This document shows, piece by piece, positions 53,198 through 60,098 of a DNA stretch of 64,000 bases (within the stretch, counting starts at the first letter, position 1; the number at the start of each line of letters is the position of its first letter). A program made the position numbers and the translations under genes. The notes beneath the pieces were generated by a model. It ran no database searches, was not told where the DNA came from, and worked only from the letters and a program-made list of their open reading frames with translations. This DNA comes from an uncultured Siphonobacter sp. (GTDB lineage Bacteria > Bacteroidota > Bacteroidia > Cytophagales > Spirosomataceae): the NCBI GenBank assembly GCA_913775095.1, contig CAJYIW010000024.1, positions 434,001 to 498,000 of the forward strand. The letters are read 5' to 3'.

Positions 53198-53980
53198 CTA
53201 TAAAAAGTTAATACTTAAAAAACTGGGATTATCTTCCTCTTCTTTATAGCGATACATTCCTATAATCCATTCGATTTTCTGAGGAGTCCACTTTTCACCG
53301 TAGCGTTCTACGACTTTCCACGAAGAGCGGGTTTTCAGGAGCGTTACCAGCTGATCATCGAGTTCTTTTGTAAAACCAGAGATTACCTCCACCTTTTCTA
53401 CGTCCTGCTTTTCGTTTAAAATCAGCTTATACAGGCCATAATCCTGATCTATCGGTAAGCCCCTGAACGCTTTTAAGGAATCATACAGCATTCCTGCTTC
53501 ATGAACCGTAGCGGTGTAGTGAGAAGCGATGCTTACCTTAGCTAACGTCCTGAGCACTTCAAGTTCTATGGCCACTGAGGTTCGGTACTTAGTGGCTGCC
53601 CGGTCGTTTCCCCAGTTTTCGGAAGGTTCTGCTGCCCGGGAGCCTGAACACGGTTCCACAAAATAATTTCCTTCTTCATTCTTCGAAGCAAAGATTATCC
53701 ATACGGAGCCCTCTTCTATGTCCATATCACAACTGGTTCTGAACTTCCGCCCGTTGTTTCCCCAGATATCGATTTCGTTTAGTGGGGTTCCCTTGAATAG
53801 TTCCAACACCTGAACAGTCATCGGATACGTGCTGGCGGAATCATTCCGGTGAGGCTTTTTCTTCACCATCTGCACTTTAGCTACCAAATCGAAGTATTGA
53901 AATCCTTCTGTAGGACCAGGAGTCGCACAATCGCAGGAAAAGGCCGGAATACTTAAGAGCAGAAAGAGTATAATTTTCAT
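53198..53980 (-). CDS. Exported TIMP/NTR-like protein
   Basis: A 260-aa protein whose signal peptide (MKIILFLLLSIPAFS) is followed at once by CDCATPGPTEGFQYFDLVAKVQM. A Cys-x-Cys at the mature N-terminus and a following beta-barrel pattern resemble the NTR/TIMP-like domain found in some bacterial secreted proteins. Cys residues at CDM and EPCSGS could pair with them. The C-terminal 90 residues look like a small alpha/beta domain reminiscent of TonB C-terminal folds, without certainty. Function unknown. Confidence 0.72.
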   Translation of the reverse strand: MKIILFLLLSIPAFSCDCATPGPTEGFQYFDLVAKVQMVKKKPHRNDSASTYPMTVQVLELFKGTPLNEIDIWGNNGRKFRTSCDMDIEEGSVWIIFASKNEEGNYFVEPCSGSRAAEPSENWGNDRAATKYRTSVAIELEVLRTLAKVSIASHYTATVHEAGMLYDSLKAFRGLPIDQDYGLYKLILNEKQDVEKVEVISGFTKELDDQLVTLLKTRSSWKVVERYGEKWTPQKIEWIIGMYRYKEEEDNPSFLSINFL

Positions 53981-54018
53981 AGGTTCAGGCAGGTTTGATT
54001 GGTTTAGCTATAAATCAA

Positions 54019-54053
54019 CAAAAAAATCCCGAAAGCAGAGCTTCCGGGATTCC
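54019..54053 (-). terminator. Terminator of the phosphoesterase gene
   Basis: Read leftward, AATCCCGGAAG and CTTTCGGGATT form a stem with one mismatch followed by TTTTTTGTTG. Confidence 0.82.
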
Positions 54054-54073
54054 GGTTTGCACACAAAATATGC

Positions 54074-55642
54074 TTATTCAGCAGAGGCAGTAACCTGAAT
54101 TTTTTGTGTATTCGTAAACGTACGGCCGTAGGCATCCTTAGCCCGTACTTCAATGGTATGATCTCCTTCCGCCATATTGCCGGGCAAAGCAGCCTTCCAT
54201 AAGTGCGTGCAGGGAACGGGATTAGACGGACGCGTGCCCTTCAGAGGTTCGGTGGCCTCATCCCAGCGTAAACGGGTTTTCAACATGGCTGGATCGGGTT
54301 CAGCTACCTGATTCATGGCTTTCCAGCTTCCATTATCCAGACGGTATTCCAGCTGATCTTTTTCGCTTCCCTGGAAGAAATTGGCATAAACTTCCCCCCT
54401 GGCCGACTGACGACGGGCAATCACTTTCGGAGCGTGAATGCCTATCTTGTACGTTTCCGGCTGACCCGCTACCCGGTAATCAAAGGCATATTCGTTCCCT
54501 TTGAAAGACAAAAAGACATAGCCTTTCGGAGTGCCATCCCGCATCATCGAAACGGGTACGCCCTGCTCGTTCATCTCGCCGGAATACCAGTCACCCGAAG
54601 TCGTTCCTACGTTATACTCGTGGTGTGGCGTTTCGCGGCTGAATCCTTCTTCCTTACCAAAGAAATGGTGCAGCTGGAAGTGCGTGTGAGCCGACAGAGA
54701 CAGCGTATGCGGAAAGTCCTTCAGAGCATTGAACATCCGCTGACGATCCTCCTGGCGGAATTCTTCGAACGGAGGAATGTGGTAACAGAAAACAATCAGC
54801 TTCTCCCTGGGTACCAGTTTCAGATCATTTTCAATGAAATCCAGCTGATCGGGACGCAAACCTCCCTGGTATCCTTTTCCGTCACGGGGATCGGGATAGA
54901 GAATGTTATCCAGAACCACGAAATGAACATCCCCGCTGTTGAAAGCGAAGTTGTTCGGCCCAAACGCGGCTTCGAAACTTTCGTCGGACAGGCTATCCGC
55001 TTCTACATCGTAATTCATGTCATGGTTACCCATCACATGAAACCAGGGCAGGCCCAGCTGCTGAATGGCTTTTTTATAGGAAGGGTACAGGTCGGGATTA
55101 TCCCCCACTTCGTCACCCATGCTTATCCCGAATCGGACGCCATCTGTTTTGGTCTTTACCTCGTCAATGATCCCTTTCCGGAAAAAGCTTACCTGCTCTT
55201 CGGAATACACCTGAGGATCTCCGAACACCAGAATTTTAAACTCCGCAGGCTCTGCCTGTTTGATTAACGCAAAATCTACCGACTTTGGAATTTCTCCCGT
55301 TGCGGCCACCCCGGCAAACTTGGTTTTGGGTGATCCCTGGGGCTTATGATGGCGGTAGAACTGCGGCAGATTAAACTCATTCAGGGGAAGGCGATATCCG
55401 GAGGGCTTGATGACAAAAATCGTCTGATCCTGCCCCAATGGTAACTCGTATCTGCCCTGAGCATCCGTTAGTACTACTTCTCGGCCATTAGAAACGGCCA
55501 CTTTCGCCAGCCCAGCCTCTTTTTTATCTTTTTTACCATTGCCATTGAGGTCTTCATAGACCAAGCCTTTTACCTGGCCCTGGCCCAGCACTGAACCACA
55601 TAACAGCGTACCGATTCCGCACGCAATCAGTCGATTTAACAT
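54074..55642 (-). CDS. Exported calcineurin-like phosphoesterase
   Basis: A 522-aa exported protein (signal peptide ending LCGSVLGQG). An N-terminal SdrD-B/Cna-B-like domain with an EF-like loop (YEDLNGNGKKDKKEAG) precedes the metallophosphoesterase domain: FGDPQVYSEEQ, SMGDEVGDN, VMGNHDMNYD, FCYHIPPFEEF and LSAHTHFQLHH (Ala replaces the usual Gly of GHxH). A C-terminal beta domain follows (about 410-520). The overall architecture is that of calcineurin-like phosphoesterases with N- and C-terminal accessory domains, common in Bacteroidota. Substrate unknown; it may be a surface or periplasmic phosphodiesterase. Confidence 0.9.
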   Translation of the reverse strand: MLNRLIACGIGTLLCGSVLGQGQVKGLVYEDLNGNGKKDKKEAGLAKVAVSNGREVVLTDAQGRYELPLGQDQTIFVIKPSGYRLPLNEFNLPQFYRHHKPQGSPKTKFAGVAATGEIPKSVDFALIKQAEPAEFKILVFGDPQVYSEEQVSFFRKGIIDEVKTKTDGVRFGISMGDEVGDNPDLYPSYKKAIQQLGLPWFHVMGNHDMNYDVEADSLSDESFEAAFGPNNFAFNSGDVHFVVLDNILYPDPRDGKGYQGGLRPDQLDFIENDLKLVPREKLIVFCYHIPPFEEFRQEDRQRMFNALKDFPHTLSLSAHTHFQLHHFFGKEEGFSRETPHHEYNVGTTSGDWYSGEMNEQGVPVSMMRDGTPKGYVFLSFKGNEYAFDYRVAGQPETYKIGIHAPKVIARRQSARGEVYANFFQGSEKDQLEYRLDNGSWKAMNQVAEPDPAMLKTRLRWDEATEPLKGTRPSNPVPCTHLWKAALPGNMAEGDHTIEVRAKDAYGRTFTNTQKIQVTASAE

Positions 55643-55672
55643 AAAATTTTATTCAGAATTCAGAGGAAATGA

Positions 55673-55930
55673 TTATTCAATCCAGTCTTCTTCATCAGCG
55701 ATGAAGTCATATTCTTCGAGCAGAAATTCCATCATTTCTTCGAAAATAGCGTCCAGAACGCCCGACTGGGCGGGCCTGGAATCATACCAGCGAATGATTG
55801 ATTTTTCGGAAAGTACCGGCTGATCTTCATCGTTTTTCTCAACACGAATCAGAAAGGAGGGCTGATCTGTATGCAGAACGAAATCTTCGTCTGAGTCAGC
55901 AGGCATGGATAAAAGAAACTTGGGAAGCAT
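55673..55930 (-). CDS. Small acidic protein of unknown function
   Basis: An 85-aa strongly acidic protein starting MLPKFLLSMPADSDEDFVLHTDQPSF and ending FIADEEDWIE. No motif is recognised. A start at 55960 (MPCKHMHSYA) is possible, but the added residues look unlike coding sequence. It ends 30 bp before the phosphoesterase gene start on the same strand and may be cotranscribed with it. Confidence 0.65.
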   Translation of the reverse strand: MLPKFLLSMPADSDEDFVLHTDQPSFLIRVEKNDEDQPVLSEKSIIRWYDSRPAQSGVLDAIFEEMMEFLLEEYDFIADEEDWIE

Positions 55931-56054
55931 GGCGTAAGAATGCATGTGTTTACACGGCAAAGTTGAAGCTTTCTACCAGGCTTAACCAAGTTATTTTTTC
56001 GTTAAGCGGCTTCATAATCTGTTAATATCGAATTACTTCCAGAACAGGTACACC

Positions 56055-56084
56055 CAAAAAAATACCCCGGTTTATGGTCCGGGG
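56055..56084 (-). terminator. Terminator for the beta-barrel gene
   Basis: Read leftward, CCCCGG and CCGGGG with an 8-nt loop, followed by TATTTTTTTGGG. It lies past the repeat block at 56127-56186, downstream of the gene ending at 56236. Confidence 0.6.
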
Positions 56085-56126
56085 CGATGAATTATCATCT
56101 TCTGAAATCTTCACAACGCTCCCGCC

Positions 56127-56186
56127 GTGGTTGGTGTCCTCTCCAACCACTTCACTGCCACCGTGGTTGGTGTCCTCACCAACCAC
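56127..56186. repeat. Two REP-like GGTTGGTG...CACCAACC palindromes
   Basis: Palindromes at 56127-56150 (GTGGTTGG/CCAACCAC) and 56163-56186 (GTGGTTGGTG/CACCAACCAC around TCCT, perfect). An ACAGGTAATGGCTGGTAAGC tail follows, as in the repeat block at 40.7-41.1 kb. Same family, second locus. Confidence 0.8.
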
Positions 56187-56235
56187 TTTACAGGTAATGG
56201 CTGGTAAGCCCGAACGGTAGAAAGGTATGAAACCT

Positions 56236-56970
56236 TTAAAACTCCACGACGATCCCTACCGAAGCATAATTAATCCAGTTGAAGGTGTAGACCCGATCAA
56301 CGTCTGCCCCGCCTTCTACCATACGATAGCCCAGCTTCAGATTGGCCTGTTCGCCTAAGGCATAGGTAATGCCCGCAAAAATATCTTCGGCCCGTCCCTG
56401 TTTTGACCCTAAGGCGTCGCCTTCCACCAGCAGTCCCCAGCGTTCCGTGGGTTTCCAGCCGGCGTAGAAGTTAATGAGTGGCACAAAGCCAAAATTGTCG
56501 AAATAGGTATCCTGGCTTTCGTTGGTAAACTGAATTTTGGCATCCCGGATTTTTGCGGTAACCCCCGCTCCAACCCGCCAATGCTCATTCGCTACAAAAT
56601 CATACCGATACGTTAGTCGATAGGAGTTGAATTTATAGTCAACGGTAGTCGGCGTATTGGCCGCAAAAACCACGTTATTAAAGCGGACATCCTGAGCGAA
56701 ATTTCCATTGTACCGAATGGTCAAGGGGGCGTACAGGGCCGAAATATGATGCCGGTTGTTGATGATATAGTCCGCCCGTAAACGGAAAAAGACTTTGGGT
56801 TTTACCGACAGTTCCTGGGCAAGATCCACCAATGTTCCTCCCTGATTGGGAATGCGAACTTTGTTATAACTGGTTCCTAAAACCAGTCCGGATTCCACAT
56901 CCAGACGAATCTGGGCCTGTGCTTTTCCCAGCCCTAAAGCAAGCAGAGCGAGCAAATAGATTTTTTTCAT
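56236..56970 (-). CDS. Outer-membrane beta-barrel protein
   Basis: A 244-aa protein with a signal peptide (MKKIYLLALLALGLGKAQAQ) and about eight to ten alternating amphipathic strands (e.g. VFFRLRADYIINNRHHISALYAP; SYRLTYRYDFVANEHWRVGAGV; FVPLINFYAGWKPTERWGLLVEG). It ends with a Phe (YASVGIVVEF), as expected of an outer-membrane porin-like barrel. No specific family or function can be assigned. Confidence 0.82.
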   Translation of the reverse strand: MKKIYLLALLALGLGKAQAQIRLDVESGLVLGTSYNKVRIPNQGGTLVDLAQELSVKPKVFFRLRADYIINNRHHISALYAPLTIRYNGNFAQDVRFNNVVFAANTPTTVDYKFNSYRLTYRYDFVANEHWRVGAGVTAKIRDAKIQFTNESQDTYFDNFGFVPLINFYAGWKPTERWGLLVEGDALGSKQGRAEDIFAGITYALGEQANLKLGYRMVEGGADVDRVYTFNWINYASVGIVVEF

Positions 56971-57151
56971 GACTTGAAGTATTGACAGGTGAATCGATAC
57001 CTTCGCTTTCTAAAAAACTTTAGCCAGCTCATATTTCATAGCCTCGCAGAACGAATCAGCCCTGAAAATGATTGATATGGTTTAAAAAGAAGAAAGTGGA
57101 AACCTCTCCCCAAAGGTTTTCGTACATTATTATCTGACCGTTCCCAACAAT

Positions 57152-58033
57152 ATGCAGTACTCGGATGTGCTTTATGGTTCTTATGAAATTGATGGCGTTT
57201 GCGAAAGTATTATTCAGAGCAACCTCTTTCAAAGACTACGAACCATTCATCAGGGCGGAGCTAATTTCCTGATCGACCAACGCCTGCATCATACCCGACT
57301 GGAACATTCCATCGGCGTCATGCTGCTGGTCAAACGATTGGGAGGAGATGAACGGGAACAGGTAGCGGCCCTTTTGCACGATATTTCTCATACGGCTTTT
57401 TCGCACATCGTTGATTATGTACTGGACATCAGGGAAGAAAATTTCCATGAACAGTGGTACGAAACCTTTGTCCGGTATCCCGAAATCTCCTCCATTCTCG
57501 AAGCTCACGGATACACTTCGCAGCAATTCATTGATGGATCTTTCCCCTTGCTGGAACAACCTCTTCCGCAGTTATGTGCTGACCGCGTTGACTACACGTT
57601 ACGGGATCTTTTCCACGCGGAGTTGATTACCCTCGCTGAAATTCAGTTCTTTCTGTCTCATCTGACTGTTCATAAAGGTCGAATGGTGGCTACCTCCCGC
57701 CAGGCCGCTCTGTGGATTCAAAATCAGTATCAAGTTCTGAATGATGCCTATTTTCACAAAAAGGAATATCTTTTTGCAAACCAGAAATTTGCTGAATTAT
57801 TAAAAGAAGGCCTGAGCCGTAAATTACTCCTGGAAAGCGATTTCTTTCAGGATGACCGTCACATCATCAACCTCATTGAGTTTGATATGTACGCCAAGTT
57901 AAAACTGGAAAGAATCAGAAACATGAGCGATTTCGATCCGGCGGTACCCAGCACCATTATTATTAAAAAGAGAACGCTGGATCCGGAAGTATGGCAAAAG
58001 AATAAAGCCATTCCTCTCAGTCTGCTCAAGTAA
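57152..58033 (+). CDS. HD-domain phosphohydrolase
   Basis: A 293-aa cytoplasmic HD-family protein. The HD signature comprises TRLEHSIGVMLLVKRL, VAALLHDISHTAFSH (His-Asp pair) and a later Asp in QLCADRVDYTLRD, which together bind the metals. It resembles the dNTP triphosphohydrolase/SAMHD1-like group of small HD proteins; substrate is not deducible. Its stop is five bases from the stop of the convergent subunit gene, with no terminator hairpin between. Confidence 0.88.
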   Translation: MQYSDVLYGSYEIDGVCESIIQSNLFQRLRTIHQGGANFLIDQRLHHTRLEHSIGVMLLVKRLGGDEREQVAALLHDISHTAFSHIVDYVLDIREENFHEQWYETFVRYPEISSILEAHGYTSQQFIDGSFPLLEQPLPQLCADRVDYTLRDLFHAELITLAEIQFFLSHLTVHKGRMVATSRQAALWIQNQYQVLNDAYFHKKEYLFANQKFAELLKEGLSRKLLLESDFFQDDRHIINLIEFDMYAKLKLERIRNMSDFDPAVPSTIIIKKRTLDPEVWQKNKAIPLSLLK

Positions 58034-58038
58034 GGGTC

Positions 58039-58563
58039 TTATAGTCCGGTAGTAGTGAAAGTTAACGTAGTCGTATAATTTCCGGCGGGTTCGAGAAAGT
58101 CTACCCCACCCGAAGCCCGATAGGTCAAATTAGCGACTATATTCAGATTTAACAGGGACAGTGCCCCGGAAATCAGGGTCTGATTGGCCGTGCTTAATAC
58201 CAGATTCGTGCTTCCCGTCAGCAGGTTCACTCCTGTCCCCGTAAAAGAAGTAGCCCCCAGCGATATTCTTCCGATGGGGATGGTAAAGCTTCCATTTTGT
58301 AAGTTACCCGCGGCCCTTACCTGGATCGTCCAGAGCACGCCCGCTATGCCAGATATCGTAAGGGTCGGGTGAGTAATCGTCACGCCATTTCTGTAATGCT
58401 CAACGGTAAGAAATTCAAGGGCTTGAGGAGGCGTGACGATGATGGCAAGAGCAAATCTGCTTTCTTCGTTCCGGACGGGTTCCCGGGCATCGGCCCAAAG
58501 CTCCTGGGCGACCGCTGAAAAGCTACCTAACCATAAAAGTACCCACAGGAAATGCTTTTTCAT
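58039..58563 (-). CDS. Secreted fibre-subunit-like protein (minor subunit)
   Basis: A 174-aa exported beta-rich protein (signal peptide MKKHFLWVLLWLGSFSAVAQ). The C-terminus, AGNYTTTLTFTTTGL, closely matches that of the 184-aa protein encoded at 59458 (AGTYTTTLTYTATVP), and both follow a DUF4402/spore-coat-U-like pattern of pilin-type beta sandwiches. Its start codon overlaps the stop of the chaperone-like gene by one base (TAATG). Read together, it is a likely minor subunit or tip of a surface fibre handled by that chaperone. Confidence 0.72.
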   Translation of the reverse strand: MKKHFLWVLLWLGSFSAVAQELWADAREPVRNEESRFALAIIVTPPQALEFLTVEHYRNGVTITHPTLTISGIAGVLWTIQVRAAGNLQNGSFTIPIGRISLGATSFTGTGVNLLTGSTNLVLSTANQTLISGALSLLNLNIVANLTYRASGGVDFLEPAGNYTTTLTFTTTGL

Positions 58564-59363
58564 TAGTCGATTTTCATTTCAATTTCCACCACCTGTAACG
58601 ATAAGTCGGGCCCATTATCGGCAATGGCTGAGATCAGGTATTTGCCGGGCTTCAGTTGTTCAGGAAGGTCCGCCGCTACCCAATACGCTTCACCCGGCAG
58701 GGAATTGAAAGGGACGGCCTCCAGCTTGATTTCCTCATCCGTATCCGTATTCATTAATTCCAGCCTCAGAAAGCTCTCCATGGGTAGTTCCCCGTCATTT
58801 TTAATCCAGACTCTTACTTTACGTTTGCCTTCTTTTTTAAGGTACGATATATCGGTAAGCTGAATGGATCTTTTCTGTAACGCAGTAGGTATAATATACG
58901 CATGAACCCCCAGCTGAATCCTGATAATAAATCCTGATTTTTGTAAGGCCTGAGCGGCCAGCTCCTGCTCATTGGTCTGTGTCAGAAAGATCATGGCATT
59001 TCTGAGCCTATTCTGATCGCCCTGCGGCATTTTAAGAGTCGTTAATACCTGGCCTTCCTGTTTAGGGAGTAAGGTAATAAACTCAGGATTAAAACTTAAA
59101 TAAGGGCAGGCTGAATTCTCTCGCGTAGCCGCTTTATAGTATTGTTTTTCTCCCAGCGTATCTCTTTTCCAGTCGGCACAACTCAGTTGCATGACAATCG
59201 TTTTCTCTGAGGGATTACCTACCCGAATGAGAGCCGTTTGCGTACTCCCCTCGCGTTCCGGAAAGAACAATCGTACCGGACTTACCTGCATTCCAGTCTG
59301 AGCTTTAGCGATACCAACAGCACTTAATAGTAAGACATACACCAGTGCATACCTCGTAATCAT
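58563..59363 (-). CDS. PapD-like periplasmic chaperone
   Basis: A 266-aa exported protein (signal peptide ending GIAKA) with two Ig-like domains in the manner of pilus chaperones. The first domain begins MQVSPVRLFFPEREGSTQTALIRVGNPSEKTI, a typical PapD-family N-terminus, with the downstream KQEGQVLTTLKMP and FIIRIQLGVHAYIIP. The second domain includes RVWIKNDGELPMESFLRLEL and ends YLISAIADNGPDLSLQVVEIEM. It would fold and protect subunits in the periplasm. It lies between two subunit-like genes on the same strand and faces the divergent barrel gene. Confidence 0.8.
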   Translation of the reverse strand: MITRYALVYVLLLSAVGIAKAQTGMQVSPVRLFFPEREGSTQTALIRVGNPSEKTIVMQLSCADWKRDTLGEKQYYKAATRENSACPYLSFNPEFITLLPKQEGQVLTTLKMPQGDQNRLRNAMIFLTQTNEQELAAQALQKSGFIIRIQLGVHAYIIPTALQKRSIQLTDISYLKKEGKRKVRVWIKNDGELPMESFLRLELMNTDTDEEIKLEAVPFNSLPGEAYWVAADLPEQLKPGKYLISAIADNGPDLSLQVVEIEMKID

Positions 59364-59457
59364 ATCCCTTAGTTATTAGCGGATTCTATAAAGATAAAAG
59401 GGCCCACTGGAAACCAATGAACCCGTCGATACCTGGCAGGTGGGTAGTTATATTTGA

Positions 59458-60012
59458 TTAAGGTACAGTTGCTGTATACGTCAATGTGGTGGTATAAGTT
59501 CCGGCTGCCTTTGCAAAATCCGAGTCGTTTGCAGCAGTTGAATACAGCATATTAAAACTCTTCGCAATTCCGGCGGGTGCGGCAGCTATTAAATTCTGAT
59601 CAGTACTGGATAAAGCAACCGTATTGGCAGTTCCTCCAATAGCCGCGGCATTAGCGACTGAAACAGAAATCTTATTCACGGGAATAACGTCCGTATTCCC
59701 CGACTCAGAACTGGTCAGGTTCGTACCTCCGGCTCTTACCTTAAGTGTAAACGCACGGTTACTGGTGACCGTTAACTGGGCAGGCAAGGTTGCGGATACT
59801 CCTGTCTGGTAAGAAGCCGCATCCGTGAAATTAAGATTAACTACAGTCGTGTTAACCGTTAGCAATAATACGTCAACGATTCTGACATTTAATGTAGCAG
59901 TTCCCGTCGAGTTCGCCTGAGCCTGGGCTTTGGAAGCAAAGAAAACCGAAAACAAGAAGGTAGTACAAAATACGCATACTACTTTCCAATGGCGGTTAGA
60001 AAAGTTTTTCAT
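59458..60012 (-). CDS. Secreted fibre-subunit-like protein (major subunit candidate)
   Basis: A 184-aa exported protein (signal segment to ASKAQAQ) with a Thr/Ala/Ser/Asn-rich beta sandwich and almost no charged side chains. It follows the DUF4402-like pattern: ATLNVRIVDVLLLTVNTTVVNLNF at the start and AGTYTTTLTYTATVP at the end. It is first in its transcription unit, 94 bp before the chaperone-like gene, so it would be the most abundant product, as expected of a major subunit. Fibre assembly is inferred. Confidence 0.75.
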   Translation of the reverse strand: MKNFSNRHWKVVCVFCTTFLFSVFFASKAQAQANSTGTATLNVRIVDVLLLTVNTTVVNLNFTDAASYQTGVSATLPAQLTVTSNRAFTLKVRAGGTNLTSSESGNTDVIPVNKISVSVANAAAIGGTANTVALSSTDQNLIAAAPAGIAKSFNMLYSTAANDSDFAKAAGTYTTTLTYTATVP

Positions 60013-60098
60013 CTGTGGTGGATTTTTTTGTTAAAGTATTTTACTTTGGTACCAGGTATTGACTCCGTAAGAATAAATAATAAATCCAACTCCGCCTA

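Noticed and set aside
54434-55267. Rightward 277-codon open frame inside the phosphoesterase gene
   Set aside because: The opposite strand carries all metallophosphoesterase motifs; this frame has none and no start signals.
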